Source of the DNA: Proteocatella sp041738345
Lineage (GTDB): Bacteria > Bacillota > Clostridia > Peptostreptococcales > Filifactoraceae
DNA length: 64,000 bases
Direction of reading: 5' to 3'
Assembly (NCBI GenBank): GCA_041738345.1
Contig: JBGSPX010000006.1
Location: forward strand, 20,482 to 84,481
A model generated the notes under the pieces. It worked only from the letters and a program-made list of their open reading frames with translations, had not been told where the DNA came from and did no database searches. Of this stretch, positions 36,314-46,295 are shown piece by piece. The position numbers and the translations under genes are program-made. How positions within the stretch are numbered: the first letter of the stretch is position 1; each line of letters begins with the position of its first letter.

Positions 36314-36589
36314 TTATTTGTCTAGAGAATAATTTAGGAAGTAGACATATATATCTACTATAGTTTTGTATAATTCTTCTGGAATTTCCTGCCCAAGTTC
36401 AAGTTGAGTAAGAAGTGTGGCTAAAGAAGTATCTTCATATACAGGAATACTATTTTGATTTGCAACATCTACAATTTTTTCAGCCATGTACCCCATTCCA
36501 GAAGCCACAATTATTGGTGCAAAATTACTATTTTCATCATAATTAAGCGCTACGGCTTTTTTAGAAGAGTTAGTTTTATATAGTGACAT
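36314..36589 (-). CDS. FlhB C-terminal-domain paralogue (FlhX)
   Basis: A 91-residue protein matching only the cytoplasmic C-domain of FlhB: KKAVALNYDENSNFAPIIVASG parallels the AVALKYDxxNDSAPILVAKG region of FlhB at 22410. It starts after the cleavage site, so it has no NPTH motif and no membrane part. Stand-alone copies (FlhX/FhlB) can replace the cleaved FlhB fragment in other bacteria. It overlaps the end of the FliK-like gene by 14 bases, with AAAGGAGG in that gene's last codons. Confidence 0.85.
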   Translation of the reverse strand: MSLYKTNSSKKAVALNYDENSNFAPIIVASGMGYMAEKIVDVANQNSIPVYEDTSLATLLTQLELGQEIPEELYKTIVDIYVYFLNYSLDK

Positions 36590-37991
36590 TTATATTATTC
36601 CTCCTTTCTAATATCTGAGGGAAAACTTCATTTATGGTCAATCTTTTTTTAACTTTTGCCATCTGAAGTGAATTAAACTTCAGTCCATTATTTTCCACGA
36701 TGTCAGAAATATTTTTTTGAATGATTTTTTGTGACTTATCTAGCTTTTCTGGGTAATATAGTTGTATATCGAGTTCTTTGCCACTCATATAAACTATCAT
36801 ATCAAAAAAACCTATATTTTCAATATCAAATTTTAATAAGAGCTTGATAGCATGCTCAGCGTCGTTATTTGATTTACTCTTATCATTAGGATCGACCCAA
36901 ATTTCGGAAAACATAAATTTTCCAAACATCTCAGCGGGAATAAGCACATGAAGTAGTGGCATATACACACTGGAATTTATAAGAATGGACTGTGTTACGT
37001 TTTGAAATACTAGTTTATTTTCATAACCAGCATCTCCCTCAAGTCCTCTTTGAATTATATGGGTCAATTTATCAATGATAGGTAGATTAGTTGAATTTTT
37101 TTCAGCAGAGAGTCTTTCGAGTAAAGTATTTAGTACTACATCATCAAGGGTTCCGAAACGTTCTCTAAAGCTACTGAAGCTACTCAAGTTTTTTAAAGCT
37201 TGAAGAACCTCTTCTTTATTGCTGTTTTCGTATCTAGAAACATCGAGTGTAAGCAGTGTAACAAAATTTCTTACAGGTCCAAAATCATGATATCTAGATA
37301 TATATTGAGCAACTTTAGGAATTATTTCACCTTTAAGAAGATTAAGATTTTGAGAAACGTCTCCAGGTTTAGCTTCTGTATTGAATGCCTTAAAAAGAGC
37401 TTCTATTTCAGCCGATTCACTTTTAGGCATACTAGCAATTATGTTTTTTATATTTTGGGATATGGAATTGAGTATGCGTTCATTAGAATTCATATCATTG
37501 TATTTTTTTAAAAAGGCAAGCATGCTATTTCTAAATTCGACAGACCCATGGGAATCCAAAATATTTCTAAGTTCAAAAAAGAAGATTCCTTTAAAATCAA
37601 CAGAATTTTCAAGCTGAGCTTTTAAAAAAGCAGTGAACTCTTCGGGATTCATTTTAAGCATCTCCATATAATTGGAGATTTCAGCGGCAAACCCAGTATC
37701 AATGCCTGAAGATATAAGCATTTCCATTCTTCCAAAAAACATCTGCGGAAGAATATCCATTAGCCCAGGAGAATTGCGCACCATCTGCATGAATTTTCCA
37801 AAGTTAGATTCATAATGTGGAGCAAGATTGCTGTTAGGATCTTCAAAATCATTTCTAAAATCACTTCTAGTTATTTTTGAAGGGTCTACGATGTTTTTTA
37901 TATTAGTGTTATTTATCTGAGTGGGATTTCCCTTAGGGGAATTTTCGTAATTTTGCGAAGGGGGGGTTGTTACCTGTGTAATATTAGCCAT
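36576..37991 (-). CDS. FliK-like protein paired with FlhX
   Basis: A 471-residue protein with no membrane segment. The C-terminal ~90 residues (FDIENIGFFDMIVYMSGKEL, then the NIQLYYPEKL-like strand and a final helix) resemble the FliK C-terminal domain. The first ~350 residues are mostly helical and include the KFMQMVRNSPGLMDILPQMF segment; I do not recognise this part. It differs from the Gln-rich ruler of fliK at 12273. ATG 37991 follows AAAGGTG; an ATG 33 bases upstream is less likely. Coupling to flhX suggests a second export-switch pair. Confidence 0.6.
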   Translation of the reverse strand: MANITQVTTPPSQNYENSPKGNPTQINNTNIKNIVDPSKITRSDFRNDFEDPNSNLAPHYESNFGKFMQMVRNSPGLMDILPQMFFGRMEMLISSGIDTGFAAEISNYMEMLKMNPEEFTAFLKAQLENSVDFKGIFFFELRNILDSHGSVEFRNSMLAFLKKYNDMNSNERILNSISQNIKNIIASMPKSESAEIEALFKAFNTEAKPGDVSQNLNLLKGEIIPKVAQYISRYHDFGPVRNFVTLLTLDVSRYENSNKEEVLQALKNLSSFSSFRERFGTLDDVVLNTLLERLSAEKNSTNLPIIDKLTHIIQRGLEGDAGYENKLVFQNVTQSILINSSVYMPLLHVLIPAEMFGKFMFSEIWVDPNDKSKSNNDAEHAIKLLLKFDIENIGFFDMIVYMSGKELDIQLYYPEKLDKSQKIIQKNISDIVENNGLKFNSLQMAKVKKRLTINEVFPQILERRNNINVTI

Positions 37992-38018
37992 TTTTTCACC
38001 TTTACTATTAAAAACTAT

Positions 38019-38045
38019 TAACAAATTCGAATATTTTCCGATATA
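38019..38045 (+). promoter_or_regulatory. SigD-type promoter for the cheA operon
   Basis: TAAC (38019-38022), 15 bases, then CCGATATA (38038-38045), which fits the flagellar sigma consensus (TAAA-N15-GCCGATAA). It is about 50 bases before the cheA start, in the divergent gap. Confidence 0.7.
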
Positions 38046-38095
38046 CTAGTATAGCGTATTTAAAAATCATAAATTAAGAGGTGGTGTTAATTTCC

Positions 38096-40171
38096 ATGAA
38101 CAATAGCATTGATTCAACTATGCTTGATATGTACCTTTTTGAAACCAACACTCTTTTGGAACAATTAGAAGAGTTATTTATTGGTGCCGAGATGGAAAAA
38201 AACTTATCTAGCAACAACATCGACGAAATATTTCGTATAATGCATACCATAAAAGGCTCTTCAGCGATGATGGAGTTTGTATCTCTTATGGAGATAGCTC
38301 ATAGGATAGAAGATTTGTTTTTCTACATTCGTGAGAATGGTATGGAAGCTCTGAATGAGAAAATGGTGTCAGAGTTATTTGATATATTATTCCAGTCAAT
38401 GGACTATTTCAAGTCTGAAGTAGAAAAACTTCAAAAAGGGGAACCTCTCTCAGAGAATATCGACAGCTTTGCTGCAAATATTAATATGTTCCTAGACAAA
38501 ATTAAACATGGAGAAAGTACCGTAGCAGAAGTTCAGTCAGAGGCTGAACAAAAAGCAGATGAGTTTAATAGTCAAGGGAAGTTCAACGTATGTATTTTCT
38601 TTGATGAAGATACAGGTATGGCTAACATAAGAGCATTTATATTAGTTACGGCGCTAAAAGAAAGCGGAATGGAGTTCACATATTATCCAGATGATATAGA
38701 TACTAATATGGACTCTGCAACGTATGTACTAGACAAAGGTTTCTGTATGGCATTTGAAACAAAAGATATGGCAGACAAAGCGATATCTGAAATAAAACAC
38801 ACTAATGGAATCCGTTCTTATGAACTTATTGAGCATGAAGAAGTTAGCGAAGTTTTAGCTGATATTCCTAAAAATAAAGAGGCTAGACCAAATGAAGCCC
38901 ATTCTCCAGAAATAGTTTCAAGTGGAACTGGAGCAAAAAAAGAAACTGAGGTAGCATCTTCTAAGAACACAACTCAAGCTCCAAACAAGCAGAGTCTTAT
39001 AAGTGTAAACCTTTCAAAACTAGATAAGCTAATGGCACTAGTTGGAGAAATTGTAATTACAGAATCAATGGTTACATCATCACCAGATATACAAGGACTA
39101 AAACTGGATAATTTCCTTAAATCTACAAGACAACTTAGAAAACTTACAGATGAACTTCAGGATATAACTATGTCACTACGAATGGTTCCAATATCAGGAG
39201 TATTCCAAAAAATGAATCGTATAGTAAGAGATATGACCAAAAAATTGGAAAAAGAAGTAGATCTTGTAATAATTGGAGAAGAAACAGAGGTAGATAAATC
39301 CATAGTAGATAGCATAGGCGATCCTATAATGCATATAGTTAGAAACTCTATGGACCACGGAATAGAAGCAAACAAAGAAGATAGATTAGCTAGAGGGAAA
39401 AAAGCCAAGGGTCAAGTAGTACTTTCTGCAAGTCACACAGGAAGCGAAGTAATTATAACGATAACCGATGATGGTCAAGGGATAAATACAGACAGGGTGC
39501 TTGCAAAAGCAAGAGATAATGGTCTTCTTGTAAAACCTGAAAGCGAATATTCGCAAAAAGAAATTATACAGCTTCTAATGATGCCAGGATTCTCAACCAA
39601 TGAAGCCGTTACCGAATTCTCAGGCAGAGGCGTAGGAATGGACGTAGTTAAAAAGAGCATAGAAGCTCTTGGCGGAACTATCACTATAACAAGTGAATGG
39701 GGAGAAGGAAGTTGTACTACGCTAAAAATACCACTTACCCTAGCAATTGTAGAAGGTATGGAAACTGCAGTAGGAGCATCAATATTTACAATACCAATAA
39801 ACAATATAAGACAGTGTTTCAGAGTATCAAATGATGAAATAATTCATGATGTAAGCGGTAGAGAAATCGTAAAACGTATGGATGAGTTTTATCCGATAAT
39901 CAGGATACATGATTTATATAGTATAGATACTGAAGTTACAAATATAGAAGATGGAATTCTTATATGGGTTGAATCTGGAGATAGATCATATTGTCTATTT
40001 GTAGATGAACTGATAGGTGAACAACAAGTCGTGGTTAAACCACTTCCAACTTTCCTAAACAACTACAATATAAAGAATTCTGGAATAGCTGGATGTACAA
40101 TCTTAGGTGACGGAAATATAAGTATAATTCTGGACATCCTGAATGTTTATGCATTATCACATCATGACTAA
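38096..40171 (+). CDS. cheA: Chemotaxis histidine kinase CheA
   Basis: A 691-residue kinase. Order of domains: Hpt (His50 in RIMHTIKGSSAMM), a CheY-binding P2 domain (~160-265), the dimerisation helices (~305-370, LRKLTDELQDITMSLRMVP), HATPase (N-box HIVRNSMDHGIE, GRGVGMDVV) and a CheW-like end. It phosphorylates CheY, CheB and CheV. ATG 38096 is chosen; GTG 38081 overlaps GAGGTGG. It heads the cheA-W-R-B operon. Confidence 0.95.
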   Translation: MNNSIDSTMLDMYLFETNTLLEQLEELFIGAEMEKNLSSNNIDEIFRIMHTIKGSSAMMEFVSLMEIAHRIEDLFFYIRENGMEALNEKMVSELFDILFQSMDYFKSEVEKLQKGEPLSENIDSFAANINMFLDKIKHGESTVAEVQSEAEQKADEFNSQGKFNVCIFFDEDTGMANIRAFILVTALKESGMEFTYYPDDIDTNMDSATYVLDKGFCMAFETKDMADKAISEIKHTNGIRSYELIEHEEVSEVLADIPKNKEARPNEAHSPEIVSSGTGAKKETEVASSKNTTQAPNKQSLISVNLSKLDKLMALVGEIVITESMVTSSPDIQGLKLDNFLKSTRQLRKLTDELQDITMSLRMVPISGVFQKMNRIVRDMTKKLEKEVDLVIIGEETEVDKSIVDSIGDPIMHIVRNSMDHGIEANKEDRLARGKKAKGQVVLSASHTGSEVIITITDDGQGINTDRVLAKARDNGLLVKPESEYSQKEIIQLLMMPGFSTNEAVTEFSGRGVGMDVVKKSIEALGGTITITSEWGEGSCTTLKIPLTLAIVEGMETAVGASIFTIPINNIRQCFRVSNDEIIHDVSGREIVKRMDEFYPIIRIHDLYSIDTEVTNIEDGILIWVESGDRSYCLFVDELIGEQQVVVKPLPTFLNNYNIKNSGIAGCTILGDGNISIILDILNVYALSHHD

Positions 40172-40190
40172 ATCAGAACGGAGGGGAAAA

Positions 40191-40667
40191 ATGTCAACAG
40201 AATTGTTTGAATATGAAGATTTGATGGATGATGAAGAGGTTTTGATAGATACGAAAAAATATCAAAAGTATCTTACTTTTCTTTCAGATGGCTTGCTATT
40301 TGGAATAGACACAAATCATATAATGGAAATAATTACCAATCTAAAACCAATAAAGCTTCCAATGGTTCCAGGGTTTATAAAAGGCATCATAAATCTTAGA
40401 GGGCAAATAGTACCGATAGTCGATATGAGACTTAGAATGGGAAAATATGAAATAGATTACAATGATAAATCCTGCATAATAGTACTTGAGATGGATGGTA
40501 TAGACATGGGAATTATTGTAGATTCAGTTGAACAAGTACTGGATATAGAAGAAGAAAAGGTATCCAGTGTACTAAATCACAGTGAAGAGCTAGTAAGTGG
40601 TATGATATCACTTTCTAATGAAGAAGTAGTCCTTATATTAGATTGCGAAACTTTAATAAAAGGTTAA
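40191..40667 (+). CDS. cheW: Chemotaxis coupling protein CheW
   Basis: A 158-residue CheW domain with an acidic N-terminal extension. KLPMVPGFIKGIINLRGQIVP (quoted in part: VPGFIKGIINLRG) is the core motif, followed by VDSVEQVLDI. It bridges receptors and CheA. ATG 40191 follows GGAGGGG, 19 bases after the cheA stop. Confidence 0.94.
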   Translation: MSTELFEYEDLMDDEEVLIDTKKYQKYLTFLSDGLLFGIDTNHIMEIITNLKPIKLPMVPGFIKGIINLRGQIVPIVDMRLRMGKYEIDYNDKSCIIVLEMDGIDMGIIVDSVEQVLDIEEEKVSSVLNHSEELVSGMISLSNEEVVLILDCETLIKG

Positions 40668-40681
40668 TTTAAGGAGAAAAG

Positions 40682-41494
40682 ATGCTTACAATTGAGAAAA
40701 AAGATTTTCTGGCTCTGGTGAAATTTGTTCAAGAAAATTATGGAATAGATCTTTCAAAAAAAGAGCAGTTGATTGTAGGAAGGCTTCAATTTACTGTACT
40801 TGAAAAAGGGTTTAAAGATTTTGGAGAGTATGTAAGCCATATAATCAAAAATCAGAATGCAGATGATATAGATGTTATGCTTAACAAGCTTACTACAAAC
40901 TATACACACTTTTTGAGAGAAGAAAAACATTTTGAGTATATGAAAAATGTGATTTTGCCACATCTAGAAACAACAAAAACAAATAGGGTGCTGAGTATAT
41001 GGAGCGCAGGCTGTTCTTCAGGAGAGGAACCGTATACGATGACTATGGTGCTTAAAGATTATTTCTCTAAAAAACCTAATGAATGGGATACAAGAGTTTT
41101 AGCCACAGATATATCTCAAAACGTTTTGAATAAAGCACAAACTGCGACTTATGATGAACAAGACCTGGAGAATATCCCAAAAGAGTGGAAGAGTAGGTAT
41201 TTTGTGAAGGATTCTCAAAGTGGACTTTATAAAACTTCTCAAGAAGTAAAAGATAATGTTATATTTAGAACGTTTAACCTTATGGACCCTATAAAGTTTA
41301 AACTGAAATTTGATATTATTTTTTGTAGAAATGTAATGATTTACTTTGATAAGCCAACAAGGGCAGCGCTTATAAAAAGATTTTATGAGGCTACAAATCC
41401 AGGTGGATATTTGTTTATAGGGCATTCAGAATCTCTAAATAGAGATGATGCGCCTTATAAACAAATAGGCCCTTCTATATATCGAAAACAATAA
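40682..41494 (+). CDS. cheR: Chemoreceptor methyltransferase CheR
   Basis: A 270-residue enzyme with the CheR N-terminal helical domain (YGIDLSKKEQLIVGRL) and the SAM-binding domain (IWSAGCSSGEEPYTM, IIFCRNVMIYFD). It methylates receptor glutamates using SAM. ATG 40682 follows AAGGAG. Confidence 0.95.
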   Translation: MLTIEKKDFLALVKFVQENYGIDLSKKEQLIVGRLQFTVLEKGFKDFGEYVSHIIKNQNADDIDVMLNKLTTNYTHFLREEKHFEYMKNVILPHLETTKTNRVLSIWSAGCSSGEEPYTMTMVLKDYFSKKPNEWDTRVLATDISQNVLNKAQTATYDEQDLENIPKEWKSRYFVKDSQSGLYKTSQEVKDNVIFRTFNLMDPIKFKLKFDIIFCRNVMIYFDKPTRAALIKRFYEATNPGGYLFIGHSESLNRDDAPYKQIGPSIYRKQ

Positions 41495-41537
41495 ACTAAC
41501 AATCACAAACTTAGGGCAGAAAGGCAGTTAGATTATT

Positions 41538-42650
41538 ATGAGCAAAAAAGTTAAAGTAGCAGTGTTTGATGATTCGTCGGCCTTTAGAAATGCTTTTTCA
41601 GATGAATTAGGCAAGACCACATATATAGCAGTGGTCTTGTCTGCCGACAAGAGCGTTCAGTCTCAAAATAAAATTCAAGAACTTAATCCAGATGTGATAA
41701 TTCTTGAAGCAGATCTTACTAAGCCTAGTGATAAGGAGATGCTCAAGAGAATTCTGCAAGCATCTCCAAAACCTGTCATAATAATGTCCAAAGCAAATAT
41801 TAGTCCAGTAGAAGTAATTTCCGAAGGGGCGATAGATTTTGCTAGAAAACCCTTAGATGAATCTCCAAGAATAATTAAGCAGTTTACAGACAATTTATCC
41901 ATAAAAATAAGTATGGCTTATTCTGCCCACATAAGGACTAAGGTAGGAAAAACTCCGTTTACCTCAGAGGTAAAAGATACCACAGAAAAAAAAGAGGATA
42001 GACATTTTGCAGGACCAAAACTTACAGATATTGTAAACAAAATGGCATCAAATCCTATGTTTAAATCTTCTAAGCTAGATTCGATGGTGATTGCAATTGG
42101 GGCCTCTACAGGAGGTACAGAAGCTACACTTTGTGTACTTCAAGAGCTTCCAAAGGATACTCCTGGTATTGTTGTAGTACAGCATATGCCAGAGGGGTTT
42201 ACTTCTATGTATGCGGAACGACTTAATAAAATATGTGCTATGGAAGTAAAAGAAGCGGAACATGGAGATGAAGTTCGAAGAGGACGTGTTATTATTGCTA
42301 GAGGAGATTACCATATGGAGCTTGTTGAGTCCATGGGACGATATAAAGTAGAACTTAAAAAATCAGACAAGGTCAGTGGACATAGACCGTCAGTAGATGT
42401 ATTATTCGACTCAGTTGCAAAATATGCAAGAAAAAATGCAGTAGGAATAATTCTAACTGGAATGGGAAGAGATGGCGCTGACGGGCTTTTAAAAATGAGA
42501 CAGGCAGGGGCCTATACGATAGGGCAGGATCAAAAAACTTCAGTCGTATATGGAATGCCAATGGTAGCGTATGATATTGGCGCAGTTATAAAACAGACAA
42601 GTATTGACAATATAGCTAATGTGCTAAAGGATCACCTTAGCAGACTTTAG
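41538..42650 (+). CDS. cheB: Chemoreceptor methylesterase CheB with altered phospho-site
   Basis: A 370-residue protein with a receiver domain (1-120), a linker, and the methylesterase domain (~185-370). The esterase triad is intact: Ser in GASTGGTEA, His in VVQHMPEGF, Asp in GMGRDGADG. In the receiver, the acidic pair (Asp11, Asp12) and the Lys in FARKP are present, but the phospho-acceptor position reads Glu57 (VIILEADL) in place of the LDxxMP aspartate, and the MP turn is lost. Control by CheA phosphorylation is therefore doubtful; the enzyme may be constitutively active. ATG 41538. Confidence 0.93.
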   Translation: MSKKVKVAVFDDSSAFRNAFSDELGKTTYIAVVLSADKSVQSQNKIQELNPDVIILEADLTKPSDKEMLKRILQASPKPVIIMSKANISPVEVISEGAIDFARKPLDESPRIIKQFTDNLSIKISMAYSAHIRTKVGKTPFTSEVKDTTEKKEDRHFAGPKLTDIVNKMASNPMFKSSKLDSMVIAIGASTGGTEATLCVLQELPKDTPGIVVVQHMPEGFTSMYAERLNKICAMEVKEAEHGDEVRRGRVIIARGDYHMELVESMGRYKVELKKSDKVSGHRPSVDVLFDSVAKYARKNAVGIILTGMGRDGADGLLKMRQAGAYTIGQDQKTSVVYGMPMVAYDIGAVIKQTSIDNIANVLKDHLSRL

Positions 42651-42670
42651 AAAAATCAAGGAGTGAGAGA

Positions 42671-43150
42671 ATGGAAAACATAGATAAGTTCAAAGTAGTA
42701 ATACAAGAAATGATTGAGTTTTTCGAACAGTTTCAAGCACTTGAAAAAGCTAAGCTTGAAGCAGTTAGTAGAAACGATATACTATATTTAGAAGAATGTA
42801 TGAAAAAAGAACAGGCTGAGATATTGGTATTAAGAGGACTAGAAAGGAAACAGATTGAAGTACAAAAGGAATTGGGCTTCGAAAATGCTACCTTTAGAGA
42901 GATTATAGATTTAGTGCCAGTAGAACAAAAAGCTGAGCTTGAAGCTATGTATAAACAACTTTCAAACTCCATAGATATATTCAAATCGACAACCGAGGGG
43001 ATAAAAAAATCTATAGAATTAAATCTTTATGCAATTGAACATGCACTAAACAAAATGGTAGAAAACAAAAAACATTCTAATGGCAAGGAGGCCCTGGATG
43101 GAAGCAATGAACCTAAAAAGAACCATAGCTTCACCAGTAAAAAAGTATAA
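42671..43150 (+). CDS. flgN: Flagellar chaperone FlgN
   Basis: A 159-residue mostly helical, highly charged protein whose length and place before flgK-flgL fit FlgN, the export chaperone of the hook-filament junction proteins. Sequence motifs are weak in this family. A flgM gene, often found just before it, is absent: only 20 bases separate it from cheB. ATG 42671 after GGAGTGAG. Confidence 0.8.
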   Translation: MENIDKFKVVIQEMIEFFEQFQALEKAKLEAVSRNDILYLEECMKKEQAEILVLRGLERKQIEVQKELGFENATFREIIDLVPVEQKAELEAMYKQLSNSIDIFKSTTEGIKKSIELNLYAIEHALNKMVENKKHSNGKEALDGSNEPKKNHSFTSKKV

Positions 43151-43172
43151 TTTAAAAATGGAGGTGTAAGAT

Positions 43173-45233
43173 ATGCGTTCAACATTTGCAGGCTTTACAA
43201 CCGCGCAACTTGCCATGAGAGCAAGTCAAAAAGCGCTGGATGTAACTGGTCAAAATATAGCAAATATAAATACAAGAGGATATACTCGTCAAAGACTAGA
43301 CTTAGTGAGTTTAAACTCAAGTATGGGAGTAAACAAATACGAATCACAATTTGATGCGAAAATAGGAAATGGAGTACTTACAAAAGGATTATCTCAAATA
43401 AGAGATCCATTTCTTGATATAAGATTTAGAACAGAATCAGCTAACGTAGGAACAGCAGATCAAAAGTTGGCAGCCCTAAAAGACTTAGAGTTGATATTCG
43501 ATGAGATAACTAAAGTAGGAACTCAAAATCAACTCAGTGAAATAACAAGTATGCTTCAGAAACTATCTTCAGAAGTAGGCAATAAAGAATTTGACAGTAT
43601 GGTTAAAGCTTCAGCAGACGTATTTACAAAAATGCTTAATCAGTATTCTACTCAGTTGAGTGGACTTCGTCTTGAGCAGGAGACAAACCTTGATATAGAT
43701 GTAAAAAAAGTAAATGATATATTAACAAATATTCAAAAATTAAATGAAACTATAAAAACGAATAATATACATGGAAACCCAGCCCTAGAACTTTTGGACG
43801 AAAGAAATCTTTTAATAGATGAGCTTAGTTCTTTTATGAAGATTGAAGTCAAATATACACCAGTGCAGGTTTCTGATTCAGCAACAGTAGATAGATTAGA
43901 TATATTTTTTGTTGGAAGTGATGGAAGAGTTCCTATAATAAGAGGGGATGAATTTGCAACCCAGATAAGCACACAAAAAGATGTTTCAGGAAAAACCCTT
44001 ATGAGTTTTACAAGACCGCCAGTAGATGTAGATAAAACAAATGATTTGTTAGGTAAAATCCATACCTTAAATGAAGAAATAAAAACACTACAAGCGGGAG
44101 GACAGTCGACAAAAGCAGCTGAACTTAGAATGGAATATCTTTTGGATGGACTCGAAAACGGTATGTCAGTAAGCATAAAAAAGACGGGACCAGTTATTGA
44201 CAATATCCAGTTTATGAATCAAAATCCACCAGTAACAATTCTAGAAAATGGAACAGCACCAGTTAATACCTTTGAAAAGGATGCACTTGGAAATGTTTCT
44301 ATAAACCCTCCTGCGGGAGGTGGTCCAGTAGCGGTTTTAGCTGGAAATAAGGAAATGAACACTGAGTTTATTCAGGGACGATTTAAAGGGGCGCTTGATA
44401 TGTTAAATAAATCAGGTGAATTTGATGGAGCAAATGAAACTACAAGAGGTGTGGGTTATTATGAAAAATCACTAGACTTACTTGCTAATCAGTTTGCGAA
44501 ATCATTTAATGATATGAATAGAGAACCTGTGTTTGATGGATCAGGGAATCAAATAACAAAAATTGAAGCAGATGGAGCTAATCCGGGCTCGTTTTTAGTC
44601 ACCAAAAAAGATCGTCTTACAGGAACGACAAGTACTACTTCAGTTACGCCTACAGCGCCTGCAACCTCCGTGGATAGATTTGACAAAACTGGAAAGCCGG
44701 TGACAGGACTTGCAGATGATGAAGTTTATATAAAACGAGATTTGTTTGTAGCAAGTGATGGGGGAACTAATATAAGTTCAAAAAATATTTCGATAGCTCA
44801 AGATTGGAAAAGTGGGCTTATAGGAATAACTGCATCAGTAAAATATGGGTCTCCAGTAGGGTCGAATGATAATATACTAAATATGATTTCGATGATGAGC
44901 TCAAAGCAAGAATACAAAACTCCAGATAAACCAGGACCACCAGTTGTACCAGGAGTTAGAATAACAGAAGGCTCTTTCCAAGAAATGTATACAAACATGA
45001 GTACAACATTGGCGCTAGATATAAAATCTACAACATCGGTTCTAGATAATTTTGTGGCAGTAGCAGATGATATTGCTAATATGAGAGACGATATATCATC
45101 AGTGTCACTTGATGAAGAAGGTATGAACATACTTCATTATCAAAAATCATACAATGCAGCAGCTAGACTTATGACGGCACTTGACGAAGCGGTAGATACA
45201 ATAATAAATAAAATGGGTATAGTAGGTAGATAA
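43173..45233 (+). CDS. flgK: Flagellar hook-associated protein 1, FlgK
   Basis: A 686-residue protein, longer than Bacillus FlgK. The start FAGFTTAQLAMRASQKALD and NIANINTRGYTRQRLDLV are characteristic, and the end has the rod-family helix SLDEEGMNILHYQKSYNAAA. The extra length is in the central domain. It forms the first junction layer between hook and filament. ATG 43173 follows GGAGG. Confidence 0.93.
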   Translation: MRSTFAGFTTAQLAMRASQKALDVTGQNIANINTRGYTRQRLDLVSLNSSMGVNKYESQFDAKIGNGVLTKGLSQIRDPFLDIRFRTESANVGTADQKLAALKDLELIFDEITKVGTQNQLSEITSMLQKLSSEVGNKEFDSMVKASADVFTKMLNQYSTQLSGLRLEQETNLDIDVKKVNDILTNIQKLNETIKTNNIHGNPALELLDERNLLIDELSSFMKIEVKYTPVQVSDSATVDRLDIFFVGSDGRVPIIRGDEFATQISTQKDVSGKTLMSFTRPPVDVDKTNDLLGKIHTLNEEIKTLQAGGQSTKAAELRMEYLLDGLENGMSVSIKKTGPVIDNIQFMNQNPPVTILENGTAPVNTFEKDALGNVSINPPAGGGPVAVLAGNKEMNTEFIQGRFKGALDMLNKSGEFDGANETTRGVGYYEKSLDLLANQFAKSFNDMNREPVFDGSGNQITKIEADGANPGSFLVTKKDRLTGTTSTTSVTPTAPATSVDRFDKTGKPVTGLADDEVYIKRDLFVASDGGTNISSKNISIAQDWKSGLIGITASVKYGSPVGSNDNILNMISMMSSKQEYKTPDKPGPPVVPGVRITEGSFQEMYTNMSTTLALDIKSTTSVLDNFVAVADDIANMRDDISSVSLDEEGMNILHYQKSYNAAARLMTALDEAVDTIINKMGIVGR

Positions 45234-45255
45234 TTAGGAAAGGAGGCCTGAAACT

Positions 45256-46251
45256 ATGAGAATAAGTACAAACTCTATAATGCGAAACTATAGAACGGGA
45301 CTAAATAGTTCGGTTAACAGATTAAATAGTGCAAGGGAAAGATCGCTGACAGAGAGAAAATTTATGAAAGCATCAGAGGATCCAGCATCAGCAACTAAAG
45401 CATTTCAGCTAAGAAGAGAATATCTAAAAAATGAAGATTATATCCATAATTTAAGTATTGCACAAGGCGAGATAAGTGCTACAGAATCAAGCTTGATGCA
45501 GATAAACGATATGGGAAAAGGAATAAAAGAAGGGATTTTGAGGGGGATAACTGGAACTTCAAGCCCAGAAGCTAGAAACGCTATAGCTCAAAACATGGAA
45601 GAAACAGCAAAATCTATGGTAATGAGTATGAACGCTAAATATGGAGATAAATTTCTATTTGGTGGGGCGAGTACTAAAGAAGCGCCATTTAAATTAGATG
45701 GGGATAAACTTCTTTATAGAGGTATTGATGTAAATACGACAGATCCTGCAAAACTTGCAGAGCTTGAAGTGCTTGCTAAAGAAACAAACTATATGGATCT
45801 TGGATTCGGGCTTCAAAAAGATGCTAATGGAGAAATAATAAAAGGAACCGCTTACGAAACTTCCAGACCGGGAATAGATATATTGGGTTTTGGAAATGAT
45901 GGAGACATAAGTAAAAATATGATAACACTTACTCTTCAATTAGCAAAACAAATGAGACAAACCCCAATAGATACTGTAAAGATAGATAAAATGAGTAATC
46001 AGTTTGAGAAGAATTTTAATAAAAATATAGACAAAGTGACACAGTATGGAACGACATCTAAATTTTTAGAGGATACAGAAACTAGACTTGTAGATGGTCG
46101 AATGAATTTAAACAAAAAAATATTAGATACAGAAAATGTAGATTTAGCACAAGCAATAACTGAGTTTTCTTGGGCAGAATTTGCATATAATGCAGCATTA
46201 AAAGTGGGGAATAGTATACTCTCGCAGTCATTTATAGACTTTATGAGATAA
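45256..46251 (+). CDS. flgL: Flagellar hook-associated protein 3, FlgL
   Basis: A 331-residue flagellin-like protein. RISTNSIMRNYRTGLNSS begins the N-terminal coil, ERKFMKASEDPASATKAFQL is the FlgL form of the flagellin motif, and the C-terminus has the paired coil ending SQSFIDFMR. It forms the second junction layer. ATG 45256 follows AAAGGAGG. Confidence 0.93.
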   Translation: MRISTNSIMRNYRTGLNSSVNRLNSARERSLTERKFMKASEDPASATKAFQLRREYLKNEDYIHNLSIAQGEISATESSLMQINDMGKGIKEGILRGITGTSSPEARNAIAQNMEETAKSMVMSMNAKYGDKFLFGGASTKEAPFKLDGDKLLYRGIDVNTTDPAKLAELEVLAKETNYMDLGFGLQKDANGEIIKGTAYETSRPGIDILGFGNDGDISKNMITLTLQLAKQMRQTPIDTVKIDKMSNQFEKNFNKNIDKVTQYGTTSKFLEDTETRLVDGRMNLNKKILDTENVDLAQAITEFSWAEFAYNAALKVGNSILSQSFIDFMR

Positions 46252-46295
46252 AAGCAAGGAGAGTGAAAATTTAATTACACAGGGAGGTGTACGTT

